From contig CAJYDM010000003.1 of the NCBI GenBank assembly GCA_913757435.1, positions 124,001 through 188,000 of the forward strand: a DNA stretch of 64,000 nt, given 5' to 3'. The notes under the pieces were generated by a model. That model had not been told where the DNA came from and did no database searches. It worked only from the letters and a program-made list of their open reading frames with translations. The position numbers and the translations under genes are program-made. The stretch's first letter is position 1. Each line of letters begins with the position of its first letter. This DNA comes from Syntrophomonas sp. DTU019. Its GTDB lineage: Bacteria > Bacillota > Syntrophomonadia > Syntrophomonadales > Syntrophomonadaceae. Below are positions 55,033 through 64,000 of this stretch, piece by piece.

Positions 55033-56259
55033 CTGAAAATAGTAGTCCAGAAATATGGTGGCACCTCACTGGCCACTGCGGAATCCAGAGCGAGGGTCTG
55101 CCAGATAATCAGTCAGACCGTGCAAGAAGGCTACCGGGTGGCGGTAGTGGTTTCCGCCATAGGACGATGCGGAGATCCCTATGCCACCGATACCTTCATC
55201 AATCTGATGCGAGAAGTCAATCCAACTCCCAACCTGCGCGAGTTAGACCTCTTGATGTCCTGCGGGGAGATGATCTCCGGGCTCTTGTTATCCTCTCAGC
55301 TAAACGCCCATGGGATATCAGCCCGCTTTTTAAGCGGCGCCCAGGCGGGATTGGTAACTGATGGAAACCATGGCAACGCCCACATTTTGTACGTCAACCC
55401 CAAGAAGGTGATGGATTGCCTGGAACAGGGAATAGTGCCGGTAATAGCAGGTTTTCAGGGGATGGCTGAAGCAGGCGAACTGACTACTCTGGGCAGAGGA
55501 GGCAGCGACACTACCGCCAGTGCACTGGGAGTGGCTTTGAATGCGGAATTCATTGACATATTCACTGATGTGGAAGGCATCATGACCGCTGACCCGCGCA
55601 TAGTAACCAATGCCAGGCTCTTAAACGCTATCACTTATAACGAGATCTGCCAGCTGGCCCGCGACGGCGCCAAAGTCATTCATCCCCGGGCGGTGGAAAT
55701 CGCCATGCATCGTGGCATACCGCTGCGGGTACGCTCTACCTTCTCTGATTCCACCGGTACCTTAGTCACACATCAGACCATGGGCTATGACGACATCAGC
55801 ATTATTAGAGATGCACTTATTGCCGGAGTGACTTATACTTCTAATATAGCCCAGCTCAAGATCGAGATAGATGACACGGTCAATGGACGAAGTGTGCCTT
55901 TGCAGGTTTTCAAAGGCCTGGCTCAGGCCAATATAAGTGTCGACTTTATTAGTGTTCAGCCCAATCTCTTATTGTTCACCGTAGCAGGTGATATGGCTGC
56001 TGAAGCCGAAAGAATTCTGCGGGGGATGGGCTTTTGCCCCGGAGTGGATCGCAATTGTGCCAAGGTAGCCATAGTTGGTGCTGCTATGACCGGGATTCCA
56101 GGGGTGATGGCACGGGTGGTGGAGGCCTTATCCGAACATGATATTCCCATCCTCCAATCCGGGGATTCGTATACCAATATATGGTGTCTGGTCAATCGAG
56201 AACAAATGGAACAGGCTGTCAGAGCCCTTCATGATAAATTCGAACTGGGAAAAAATTAA
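55033..56259 (+). CDS. dapG: Aspartate kinase, apparent CTG start
   Basis: The protein has 409 residues if it begins at CTG 55033. AGGAAGG (55018-55024) ends eight bases before that CTG, and the product then reads (M)KIVVQKYGGTSLA, the normal start of the family. Any longer frame (to ATG 54973, inside asd) or the GTG at 55024 inside the ribosome site is less likely. Kinase motifs (RGGSDTTASALGVALNA) precede two ACT regulatory domains. The gene order asd-dapG-dapA is that of Bacillus, hence the symbol. Confidence 0.88.
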   Translation: MKIVVQKYGGTSLATAESRARVCQIISQTVQEGYRVAVVVSAIGRCGDPYATDTFINLMREVNPTPNLRELDLLMSCGEMISGLLLSSQLNAHGISARFLSGAQAGLVTDGNHGNAHILYVNPKKVMDCLEQGIVPVIAGFQGMAEAGELTTLGRGGSDTTASALGVALNAEFIDIFTDVEGIMTADPRIVTNARLLNAITYNEICQLARDGAKVIHPRAVEIAMHRGIPLRVRSTFSDSTGTLVTHQTMGYDDISIIRDALIAGVTYTSNIAQLKIEIDDTVNGRSVPLQVFKGLAQANISVDFISVQPNLLLFTVAGDMAAEAERILRGMGFCPGVDRNCAKVAIVGAAMTGIPGVMARVVEALSEHDIPILQSGDSYTNIWCLVNREQMEQAVRALHDKFELGKN

Positions 56260-56280
56260 TTAATTGGTGGTGATCGTAGG

Positions 56281-57159
56281 ATGGCACAACCCCGAATGAT
56301 GACAGCGATGGTGACTCCGTATAACGAAGACTTGAGCGTGAACTACGCCAAAGCGGCCGAGTTGGCCGAGTACCTCTGCGATAATGGCAGTGAGGGTCTA
56401 GTAGTATGCGGCACTACGGGCGAGTCGCCTGTATTAAGCGATGAGGAAAAACTGAAACTGTACCAGACCGTGCAGGACCGGGTAGGAGAGCGGGTTCCGG
56501 TCTGGGCCGGCACCGGGTGCAACGATACCGCGGCAGTGGTGGAGTTGAGCCAGGCGGCGGCGAAAACTGGAGTGGCCGGGATTATGGTAGTAGCTCCTTA
56601 TTATAACAAACCGACTCAAGAGGGTTTATACCAGCATTTTCGTAAAGTCGCCGAGAGCGTGACCTTGCCGGTGATGCTCTACAATGTGCCCGGCCGCACC
56701 AGTTCCAACCTTTTGCCTGAAACCATTGCGCGTCTCTCCGAGGTGGAGAATATTACCGCCGTCAAAGAGGCCAGCGGCTCAATGGATCAGGTTTCACAAC
56801 TGTTGAGCCTGATACCTGAGCGGATCAAGGTGTACTCGGGTGACGATTCGCTTACCCTGCCCCTGATGGCCCTGGGAGCCCATGGGGTGGTGAGCATTGC
56901 TTCGCATGTGATCGGTTTAGCCATGACAGAAATGATTACAGCATTCGTAGCTGGAGAGGTAGGCAAAGCCAGCCGCCTGCATCGGGAATTATTCCCCATG
57001 TTTAAAGGGCTGTTTGTCACCACCAATCCAATCCCGGTCAAAGCGGCTTTGAATATCATGGGTCATGACATGGGAGGTTACCGTCTGCCGTTGACGCCGC
57101 CGACGGAAAGCGAACAGGCTTTCTTAAGGCAGCTCTTGGAACGTTATCATCTTATATAA
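56281..57159 (+). CDS. dapA: 4-hydroxy-tetrahydrodipicolinate synthase
   Basis: The 292-residue TIM-barrel aldolase has VVCGTTGESPVLSDEEK, the catalytic Tyr in VMLYNVPGRTSSN and the Schiff-base Lys in ITAVKEASGS. It condenses pyruvate with aspartate semialdehyde, feeding both DAP and dipicolinate. The following 57160-57376 gap shows no gene. Confidence 0.94.
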   Translation: MAQPRMMTAMVTPYNEDLSVNYAKAAELAEYLCDNGSEGLVVCGTTGESPVLSDEEKLKLYQTVQDRVGERVPVWAGTGCNDTAAVVELSQAAAKTGVAGIMVVAPYYNKPTQEGLYQHFRKVAESVTLPVMLYNVPGRTSSNLLPETIARLSEVENITAVKEASGSMDQVSQLLSLIPERIKVYSGDDSLTLPLMALGAHGVVSIASHVIGLAMTEMITAFVAGEVGKASRLHRELFPMFKGLFVTTNPIPVKAALNIMGHDMGGYRLPLTPPTESEQAFLRQLLERYHLI

Positions 57160-57376
57160 TTAATTGATTATAAAACAATTGCAGAGATTAGAGGGGCATT
57201 GCGCAAGCCATCCCGAAAGAGTTGGCTTTGGCATTGTCCCTTTTTGCATTGCAGCAATTAATGGCAAGTTGCGCTTGCAGTTGTTACCTGCCTTGATATC
57301 AGCTATAATAAGCCAAATGGAAGTGTGCGGTGGTATCTTTCATTAACAACCAATAATTTAATAAGGAGGTGACCGA

Positions 57377-59041
57377 GTGTCAGAACTTGATTCCCGCTTG
57401 CAGATAATTCCCCTGGGCGGATTGGGGGAAGTAGGGAAAAACATGGCGGCAATCAGATACGGTGACACCATTCTGGTAATTGACGCAGGGCTGATGTTCC
57501 CCGAGGATGAGCTCCTGGGTATTGATATAGTATTGCCGGATATCACCTATTTGATCGAGAACAAGGAAAAAGTCAAGGCGGTCCTGTTGACCCATGGACA
57601 CGAGGATCATGTGGGCGGACTGCCCTATATGCTCAAAGAGATCAACCGGCCGGTTTATGGGAGTCGGTTGACAATTGGCATCGCTGCCAACAAACTGCGC
57701 GAGCATGATATAGAGGATGCCGCCCTGCATGTGGTCAAACCCCGCGACTGCATCGATTTCGGCGAAATGCAGGTGGAGTTTATCAGGGTATGCCACAGTA
57801 TCCCTGATTGTATGTGTATCGCCATTCATACCCCCTTGGGGATAGTATTGCATACCGGAGATTTTAAACTCGACCAGACCCCGGTGGACGGACAGACGGT
57901 GGATTTTCGTAAACTGGCGGAGATTGCCGAAAAGGGTGTTCTGGTCATGCTGTCCGACAGCACCAACGCTGAGCGGCCCGGATTCACCATGTCCGAAAAA
58001 GTGGTGGGCAATACCTTTGATGACCTTTTCGGCAAATGCGATGGCCGCATCATTGTTACCACATTTGCTTCTAATGTGCACCGCATCCAACAGGTGATCC
58101 ATACTGCCGAAAAATTTAACCGCAAGGTAGCCGTGTCAGGTAGAAGTATGGTCAATAATGTTCAGGTATCAAGTGAACTCGGCTATATAGATATTCCCCC
58201 AGGGATACTGGTCGATATTGAAGATATCAGCCAGTACCCTCCCGAGCAGATGGTAATAGTGACTACCGGTTCGCAGGGTGAACCCATGTCAGCCCTCACC
58301 CGAATGGCAACCGCCGATCATCGCTGGGTGGCGATCGAGCCCGGTGATACGGTGATTATATCCGCCACCCCCATCCCCGGCAATGAAAAACTGGTAGCCC
58401 GTACTGTGGACTTGCTCTACCGCCAGGGTGCGGAGGTCATTTACCAAAAAAGCATGGGGGTGCATGTTTCCGGCCATGCCTCCCAGGAAGAACTTAAGAT
58501 GCTTTTAAACCTGATCAAACCGCGCTATTTCATGCCTGTACATGGCGAGTACCGGCACCTCATGACCCATGCTAAACTGGCCGAAAGCCTGGATATGCCA
58601 CGCTCAGCCATCTTCGTGATGGAGAATGGTCAGATTCTGGAGGTGGATGAGGAGAAAGCCGTGATAGCCGGGAAAGTTACTTCAGGCAAGATCCTGGTCG
58701 ATGGCCTGGGGGTGGGCGATGTTGGCAATATTGTGTTGCGCGACCGTCGGCAACTGGCTCAGGACGGGATCATTATCGTGGTGGTGACTATAGATAAAGA
58801 AGTCTTGGAGATAGTAGCCGGCCCTGACCTGGTCAGCCGCGGTTTCGTCTATGTGCGCGAATCCGAGCAATTGATGGAAGATGCCCGCGAAAAGGTCAAG
58901 GAAGCCCTGGATATATGCATGAAAAAGGGACTTACGGAATGGGCTATGATCAAGGCTCAGGTAAGAGAGAAACTCAATCGGCATTTGTATGAAAAGACCG
59001 GGCGCAGACCCATGATTCTGCCCATAATCATGGAAATATAG
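57377..59041 (+). CDS. rnj: Ribonuclease J
   Basis: The 554-residue protein starts at GTG behind AAGGAGGTGA. It is a metallo-beta-lactamase/beta-CASP nuclease with LLTHGHEDHVGG, LHTGDFKLD, SDSTNAERPG, VSGHASQEEL and PVHGEYRH, plus the C-terminal dimerisation domain. It acts in 5'-to-3' exo- and endonucleolytic mRNA and rRNA processing. Confidence 0.95.
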   Translation: MSELDSRLQIIPLGGLGEVGKNMAAIRYGDTILVIDAGLMFPEDELLGIDIVLPDITYLIENKEKVKAVLLTHGHEDHVGGLPYMLKEINRPVYGSRLTIGIAANKLREHDIEDAALHVVKPRDCIDFGEMQVEFIRVCHSIPDCMCIAIHTPLGIVLHTGDFKLDQTPVDGQTVDFRKLAEIAEKGVLVMLSDSTNAERPGFTMSEKVVGNTFDDLFGKCDGRIIVTTFASNVHRIQQVIHTAEKFNRKVAVSGRSMVNNVQVSSELGYIDIPPGILVDIEDISQYPPEQMVIVTTGSQGEPMSALTRMATADHRWVAIEPGDTVIISATPIPGNEKLVARTVDLLYRQGAEVIYQKSMGVHVSGHASQEELKMLLNLIKPRYFMPVHGEYRHLMTHAKLAESLDMPRSAIFVMENGQILEVDEEKAVIAGKVTSGKILVDGLGVGDVGNIVLRDRRQLAQDGIIIVVVTIDKEVLEIVAGPDLVSRGFVYVRESEQLMEDAREKVKEALDICMKKGLTEWAMIKAQVREKLNRHLYEKTGRRPMILPIIMEI

Positions 59042-59049
59042 CCAGACAA

Positions 59050-59092
59050 AAGGGGCTGTTCCAACAGGGGCAGCCCCTTGATTATTCCGTTT
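59050..59092 (+). terminator. Terminator after RNase J
   Basis: AAGGGGCTG (59050-59058) pairs with CAGCCCCTT (59071-59079), followed by a T-rich stretch. Confidence 0.75.
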
Positions 59093-59144
59093 TTGCACAA
59101 AATGCAGGTGGCAAGTGGGAGGGTTGTGGCCTCCTGAACAGCAC

Positions 59145-59196
59145 AAAAGGGACTGCCCTACTATGTCCATTTTGGACATTTAAAACAGTCCCTTTT
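59145..59196. terminator. Bidirectional hairpin between convergent genes
   Basis: AAAAGGGACTG/CAGTCCCTTTT (59145-59155, 59186-59196) encloses a second hairpin ATGTCCA/TGGACAT. It probably stops transcription from ylzJ on the minus strand as well. Confidence 0.65.
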
Positions 59197-59199
59197 GAT

Positions 59200-59424
59200 T
59201 TACTCCAGAGTAGCCCCAGTCGGGTCCAGGTTGAGGATATTGCCGGGTTGGTAGCGCAGGTCCAGATAATCCATAGGATCAGTGCTTGATACCGATAGGA
59301 TGCGGATTTTGCCTCCCTCCAGGCCTTCTGCTTCCACGTGCCCCCCGGAAGCCAGTGGTATGCGGTAATTGGCGTGTGCCTCCCAGGAAACCAGACTCAT
59401 TGGATCTGATGAATACATGATCAT
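59200..59424 (-). CDS. ylzJ: YlzJ-like small protein
   Basis: The 74-residue protein ([17 protein letters not shown] at the start, [11 protein letters not shown] near the end) resembles YlzJ, which follows the TepA-type gene in Bacillus. It overlaps that gene by 4 bases (ATGA), so it is translationally coupled. Function unknown. Confidence 0.7.
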   Translation of the reverse strand: MIMYSSDPMSLVSWEAHANYRIPLASGGHVEAEGLEGGKIRILSVSSTDPMDYLDLRYQPGNILNLDPTGATLE

Positions 59425-60173
59425 TGCAAAAGCCCCTTCTGTTCCTTAAGCTGGTTGATCTTGGCGATGGCATCGCGAATGCCTCCTACCGCATCGATCA
59501 AACCGCACTGGACCGCGTCTTCTCCCACCAATACAGTGCCAATATCCCTGGCCAGGTTCCCGGTCCTGAACATCAATTCCCGGAAGGTCTCTTCCGTGAT
59601 GTGGGAATGCTCCACCACAAAGCGCACCACCCGGTCCTGCATCTTATCCAGGTATTCATAGGTCTGCGGCACCCCGATGACCAATCCGGTCAGACGAATC
59701 GGATGTATGGTCATGGTAGCAGTAGGTGCTATCAGTGAGTAATCCGAGCTGACCGCTATGGCTGCACCGATAGAATGCCCTCCGCCCATTACGATAGATA
59801 CGGTGGGCTTAGAAAGGGATGCAATCATTTCCGATAAGGCCAGGCCGGCCTCTACGTCGCCGCCGACTGTGTTCATAACTATTAATAATCCCTTAATATT
59901 GGGATTCTCTTCTACAGCCACCAGTTGGGGTATGAAATGCTCATACTTGGTGGTCTTATTCTGCGGCGGCAATACCATGTGGCCTTCGATCTGCCCGCTG
60001 ATGGTGAGGCAATGAATATCACTCTTAAACCCTGGCACTTCCGGGGTACCCAGTTCCTTTATGGCATTTATTTTGTCATCTTGCCTGGGTTCTTCCTGAT
60101 TGGGGAGGTTTGGATCTGTCAAAAGAATTACCCCTTCCTTGATAAATTCTTTGATTAGCATTCCCCAGCCCAA
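59421..60173 (-). CDS. tepA: ClpP-like serine protease, TepA family
   Basis: The 250-residue protein may start at ATG 60173 or 60161. The ClpP-fold core (about 60-225) has [21 protein letters not shown] with the oxyanion glycines and the nucleophile Ser in [13 protein letters not shown], plus TMTIHPIR with the His region. TepA of Bacillus degrades small spore proteins or assists translocation; the exact role is unsettled. Confidence 0.82.
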   Translation of the reverse strand: MGWGMLIKEFIKEGVILLTDPNLPNQEEPRQDDKINAIKELGTPEVPGFKSDIHCLTISGQIEGHMVLPPQNKTTKYEHFIPQLVAVEENPNIKGLLIVMNTVGGDVEAGLALSEMIASLSKPTVSIVMGGGHSIGAAIAVSSDYSLIAPTATMTIHPIRLTGLVIGVPQTYEYLDKMQDRVVRFVVEHSHITEETFRELMFRTGNLARDIGTVLVGEDAVQCGLIDAVGGIRDAIAKINQLKEQKGLLQ

Positions 60174-60292
60174 TCAAACCTACACCCGCACAAAATCCTT
60201 CCATATTAAACCGTCATAGCGAAGAAAGCGGCATGTTTTGAAATGGCTGTGCTATAATTTACTAAGCTAGTTTTCTGGGAGGTATATGGAAA

Positions 60293-61075
60293 TTGACCGT
60301 AATACAGGCTCTAATATTAGGCGCAGTGCAAGGATTGACCGAGTTTCTCCCCGTTAGCAGTTCCGGCCACCTGGTGATTTTCCAGCATTGGTTGGGCTTA
60401 GAAAACACCCCGCTGGCTTTTGACGTGTTGGTGCATATTGGCACACTTTTGGCGGTTTTCGTGGCCTTTTGGTCCGACATCGCCGCTTTGCTGAGAAAAC
60501 CCTGGAGCAAGCTGACCTTTCTGATAGTTGCTGGTTGCATCCCTGCGGCGGCAGCAGGCTTTCTTTTGGAACCGATTTTTGAACAGACTTTTAAATCATT
60601 ATTAGTGGTGGGAATCGGTTTGCTGATAACCGGTGTGGTACTGATGGTATCCGAAAAATGGGCATTAGCCCATCCGGGGCTTAAAGAGATCGAAGAGACC
60701 AGCTATAAGGATGTCTTGTTTGTGGGACTTTTGCAGGCTATAGCCATCGTGCCAGGGATCTCCCGCTCTGGTTCCACCATTTCAGCAGGTCTTTTAGCGG
60801 GAATGGAAAGGCCTTTTGCAGCCCGCTTCTCCTTCTTGCTCTCTATTCCAGTTATCCTGGGTGCCGGGCTTTTGGAGCTCAAGGACCTGGGCGGCGGAGC
60901 TATGGGCGGTATTTCAGCTGCGGCCATCATCACCGGCCTGTTGTCGGCCGCTTTGTTCGGCTATATAGCCATTAAAGTGGTCTTGCGCCTGGTGAACCAG
61001 GGACGCCTTTCGATATTCTCATGGTATGTATGGGCACTAGGGCTTGCAACCCTGGGCTGGTATTTTATGAGCTAG
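60293..61075 (+). CDS. uppP: Undecaprenyl-diphosphatase UppP (BacA)
   Basis: The 260-residue, eight-span membrane protein starts at TTG behind GGGAGG. It carries both BacA motifs, [15 protein letters not shown] and [15 protein letters not shown]. It recycles undecaprenyl pyrophosphate for cell-wall synthesis and confers bacitracin tolerance. Confidence 0.94.
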   Translation: MTVIQALILGAVQGLTEFLPVSSSGHLVIFQHWLGLENTPLAFDVLVHIGTLLAVFVAFWSDIAALLRKPWSKLTFLIVAGCIPAAAAGFLLEPIFEQTFKSLLVVGIGLLITGVVLMVSEKWALAHPGLKEIEETSYKDVLFVGLLQAIAIVPGISRSGSTISAGLLAGMERPFAARFSFLLSIPVILGAGLLELKDLGGGAMGGISAAAIITGLLSAALFGYIAIKVVLRLVNQGRLSIFSWYVWALGLATLGWYFMS

Positions 61076-61177
61076 AAGACAGAGCCTTTATAATTACGGC
61101 TGTGTGGCAGGAATTATACAGATATAGGAGAAATCACCAATTAAACCTTGACTTTAGACAGACACTGGGAGGCTGTG

Positions 61178-63427
61178 ATGGCAGTCAAAAAAAAGAACGC
61201 CACCCGTACCCGGACGGTAAAAGTCACCCCTGCGGTGGATAAAAAAGCATCGCCCGGTGCGCTGGAACACCTTAAATTTGATATATTATCGCTGCTGGCT
61301 TTTACCCTGGCGGTGTTTGCCTTTGTATGCCTGCGCAAAGCCCAGGGATTGCCGGATGACAGCCGCATCATCGGCTGGCTGGGGACAGGCATCAAGGCAG
61401 GGCTGGAGTTTTTATGCGGTGACGCAGCGGCTCTGGGACCGTTGTTCCTTCTAGGCTGGTCAGCCCACTTGGGTATCAACAAGAACACTTGGTCGACTCA
61501 GATGTGGGGGTTTTTGATCGTCAGTCTGGTGGGAATTACTATGGTAGCGGTATATAAAACTCCCGCTGGCATGAATCATTGGGAAGCCGGACAGGCCGGG
61601 CTGGGTGGAGGTTATCTGGGCGGGAGCCTGGCTTATATCTTGACCCGGTTGGTAGGCAATGTGGGTCTGAGCATACTGGCATTGTTCGCCGGGTTGGTAG
61701 GGGTATTGATGCTGATCGATCAACCTGCCGAAACCATTCTCAAAACCCTGCGCAAAGGCCTACTGCAGGCTAAGGTACGCCTTGACGAGGTCATGTTTTA
61801 TCAGGCTCCTGCGGAGGAAAACCAACCGTCGCCAGTCAATCTGGCCCCGGTAGTGATAGAACCTGAAACAGCAGTTCCCCGGCGTGAAGAGCGCCCCCCG
61901 GTGCCGATAGTAGATATCCAGCAGCCGCTGCCTATGGCAGCTGTTCAGGCGGATCCCGAGCCAGTCGCGCCTCTGCAGCTTGTCAAAGCACGGCCCCGCC
62001 AGGAGGAAAACTACTGCCTGCCTCCATTAGATCTGTTGAGTGATGTCAGCAATGAACGGCTTATTGATAAAAAGAACATTAAAGAGAGTATCACCGTATT
62101 GGAGGACACGTTCGCCAGCTTTGGAGTGGCGGTCAAGGTAAACCAGGTGAGCTGCGGCCCGGCAGTCACCCGCTATGAATTGACCCCGGGTGCGGGAGTG
62201 AAAATCAGCCGCATCATCAGCCTGACCGATGACCTGCAGCTCAACTTGGCGGCACCGGGCATCCGTATCGAGGCCCCTATACCTGGAAAAGCCGCCATCG
62301 GCATCGAGGTGCCTAACCGCAAAATACTCAGTGTGGGCTTACGCAGTCTGATATCATCTCCAGCCTTCAAGAAGCTGAAGAGTCCGTTGGCTTTCGCCCT
62401 GGGGGAGGATATCAGCGGCAATGCGGTAGTGGCCCGCTTAGGTGATATGCCCCATTTACTGATAGCGGGCTCTACCGGTTCGGGCAAGAGTGTGTGTTTG
62501 AACTGTATTATTATGAGCATGTTGTATCACAGCACACCAACAGAACTTAAGATGGTATTTATCGATCCCAAGATGGTGGAGTTGACCGTTTACAACGGCA
62601 TACCGCACTTGATGACTCCAGTGGTGACCGATCCCAAAAAGGCCTCTTTGATTCTGCGCTGGATGGTCAGGGAGATGGAGAAGCGCTATCAGCTCTTCGC
62701 CAGCAGCGGAGCCCGGGACATTCTGCGCTACAATCAGATCACTGCCGAGAAACTGCCGTATATTGTTATAATCATCGATGAACTGGCCGATTTAATGATG
62801 GTAGCACCCGTAGATGTGGAAGATGCCATTTGCCGCCTGGCCCAAATGGCCCGTGCTGCCGGCATGCATCTCATCGTAGCCACACAGCGGCCTTCGGTCG
62901 ATGTAGTCACAGGCATAATCAAGGCCAATATTCCTTCACGGATAGCATTTGCGGTTTCATCCCAGACCGATTCCCGTACCATACTGGACTCTGGCGGGGC
63001 TGAGAAACTGCTGGGCAAAGGAGATATGCTGTTTCTCCCCGTGGGAGCAGCCAAGCCCTTCCGCATTCAGGGGGCTTATGTCTCTGATCGTGATATCGAA
63101 CAGACCGTGGAGTACATAAAAGCTCAGTTCAATGAAGCCGATACGCCTGATGAGATCGAAACCCTGGAATTGGAAGACGGTGATGACGGTGATGGCAGCG
63201 AAGATGAACTGTTCTGGGATGCCCTGAAGATTTTCGTCGAAGGGAAAAAGGCTTCAGTTTCACTCTTGCAGAGACGTTTGCGGGTGGGCTATGCCCGCGC
63301 TGCCAGATTAGTTGATATGATGGAAGAAAGAGGCCTGATATCAGAGCAGGATAACAATAAACGACGCGAAGTCTTGATTGATGAGGAGCAATTTGAAAAA
63401 CTATACGCCAGGAATAAACTATGTTAG
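61178..63427 (+). CDS. FtsK/SpoIIIE DNA translocase
   Basis: The protein has 749 residues from ATG 61178 (GGGAGG five bases upstream; a longer frame from 61148 is less likely). N-terminal basic region, then four membrane spans (about 30-190), a linker, and the motor domain with Walker A AGSTGSGKSVCLN near 450 and Walker B IVIIIDELADLMM. A C-terminal gamma winged helix (SVSLLQRRLRVGYARAARLVD) reads KOPS/SRS-like DNA. The length fits SpoIIIE/SftA-type pumps of Firmicutes; which paralogue is unclear. Confidence 0.92.
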   Translation: MAVKKKNATRTRTVKVTPAVDKKASPGALEHLKFDILSLLAFTLAVFAFVCLRKAQGLPDDSRIIGWLGTGIKAGLEFLCGDAAALGPLFLLGWSAHLGINKNTWSTQMWGFLIVSLVGITMVAVYKTPAGMNHWEAGQAGLGGGYLGGSLAYILTRLVGNVGLSILALFAGLVGVLMLIDQPAETILKTLRKGLLQAKVRLDEVMFYQAPAEENQPSPVNLAPVVIEPETAVPRREERPPVPIVDIQQPLPMAAVQADPEPVAPLQLVKARPRQEENYCLPPLDLLSDVSNERLIDKKNIKESITVLEDTFASFGVAVKVNQVSCGPAVTRYELTPGAGVKISRIISLTDDLQLNLAAPGIRIEAPIPGKAAIGIEVPNRKILSVGLRSLISSPAFKKLKSPLAFALGEDISGNAVVARLGDMPHLLIAGSTGSGKSVCLNCIIMSMLYHSTPTELKMVFIDPKMVELTVYNGIPHLMTPVVTDPKKASLILRWMVREMEKRYQLFASSGARDILRYNQITAEKLPYIVIIIDELADLMMVAPVDVEDAICRLAQMARAAGMHLIVATQRPSVDVVTGIIKANIPSRIAFAVSSQTDSRTILDSGGAEKLLGKGDMLFLPVGAAKPFRIQGAYVSDRDIEQTVEYIKAQFNEADTPDEIETLELEDGDDGDGSEDELFWDALKIFVEGKKASVSLLQRRLRVGYARAARLVDMMEERGLISEQDNNKRREVLIDEEQFEKLYARNKLC

Positions 63428-63469
63428 TATGAAAATCAAGAGATCAATCGTTCAGCAAGGGGAGCAATC

Positions 63470-64000
63470 ATGCGGTTAACCTCCCGGGAAAAGGAGATTC
63501 TCGACCTGCTCAAGAAGGAACCCCTCATATCCCAGGAGGAAATGGCCCAGAGGTTCGGAATCACCCGCTCTTCGGTAGCGGTGCATATATCCAACCTGAT
63601 GAAGAAAGGCGTGATCCTGGGTAAAGGCTATGTGCTGAATGAGGCGGTTTCTGTTGTTGTCTTGGGGAACTGTGTGCTGACCGTAGAGGTCAAGAAACAG
63701 GGCGGGGCAACTGCAATCGATTTAAACTGGGGTGGTTTTGCATACAAAGCCAGCCAGACCCTGGCCGACTTCGGGTCGAATGTTAAGATAGTATCTGTTA
63801 TTGGAAACGATGAACAGGGAGACTTAATGGTCAGTCACCTGTCCAGTAAAAAGGTTGACATATCCAATATATACCGCCATAACAGTCGGCGTACCACCCG
63901 TCAGATAAGATGTGATGGGGAAATACTATTTAGCGAAGGCTTTTTCGCCGATGATTATGAAAAGGCGCTAAACCTCCGCGAATGGGTCATATTCAATTGT
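63470..64000 (+). CDS. HTH-PfkB sugar/nucleoside kinase (partial)
   Basis: The gene starts at ATG 63470 (AAGGGGAG upstream) and runs past the window end; 177 residues are seen. A winged HTH (SREKEILDLLKKEPLISQEE, then FGITRSSVAVHISNLMKKGV) is joined to a PfkB kinase N-terminus (GGFAYKASQTLADFGSNVK, VSVIGNDEQGDLMVSHL). This fusion resembles the pseudouridine kinase/ribokinase group with an HTH head. The substrate is undetermined. Confidence 0.8.
   Translation, partial: MRLTSREKEILDLLKKEPLISQEEMAQRFGITRSSVAVHISNLMKKGVILGKGYVLNEAVSVVVLGNCVLTVEVKKQGGATAIDLNWGGFAYKASQTLADFGSNVKIVSVIGNDEQGDLMVSHLSSKKVDISNIYRHNSRRTTRQIRCDGEILFSEGFFADDYEKALNLREWVIFNC

Overview
The window comes from an anaerobic, endospore-forming Firmicute, most likely a clostridial lineage. 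Spore genes are present: a GerA germination receptor subunit and both dipicolinate synthase subunits. So is ferredoxin-based oxoacid metabolism, a T-box, PyrR attenuators and strong Gram-positive ribosome binding sites. A class III polyhydroxyalkanoate synthase beside anaerobic metabolism recalls Syntrophomonas-like butyrate oxidisers, but that placement is inference. No tRNA, rRNA or CRISPR was seen.

Layout. 1-1040: gerA-type gene (minus, cut by the window edge), then a large REP-like palindrome. 1271-4740: four-subunit 2-oxoacid:ferredoxin oxidoreductase operon (minus) behind a T-box leader whose specifier reads as Leu CUC. 5129-16158: regulatory and respiratory island. A sigma-54 activator and a GntR repressor (minus) face a Mo-bisPGD oxidoreductase, its four-cluster Fe-S subunit, a TorD chaperone, a pentaheme cytochrome c, a cytochrome b and ResB/ResC haem-ligation proteins (plus). 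A near-consensus sigma-54 promoter precedes the Mo gene. A 16-bp operator candidate is shared by the two regulator promoters. 16415-16957: nitroreductase. 17112-19993: TetR and a PocR-domain histidine kinase (minus), divergent from phaE-phaC-phaJ (20270-23075). 23319: Hsp20 with a CIRCE-like site. 24468: exported M15 peptidase, whose terminator was split and duplicated by an IS1634-type element (25361-27302). 27497-31972: pepT, a second nitroreductase with a possible group II intron remnant behind it, and htpG. 32210: PAS-only protein. 34290-37644: lspA, rluD (with a tandemly duplicated tail), a PAP2 phosphatase and a glycosyltransferase.

37666-48500: complete UMP pathway, pyrR-pyrB-pyrC-carA-carB-pyrK-pyrD-pyrF-pyrE, with two PyrR attenuators. 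CarA has lost its glutaminase Cys and His, so this carbamoyl-phosphate synthetase probably uses free ammonia. 48841: rqcH (minus). 51367-57159: dapB, spoVFA, spoVFB, asd, aspartokinase (apparent CTG start) and dapA, a diaminopimelate/dipicolinate cluster. 57377-64000: RNase J, TepA/YlzJ (minus), UppP, FtsK/SpoIIIE and a truncated HTH-PfkB kinase.

The leads most worth following are the glutaminase-dead CarA, the sigma-54/GntR-controlled Mo-cytochrome system of unknown substrate, and the leucine T-box on an oxoacid:ferredoxin oxidoreductase.
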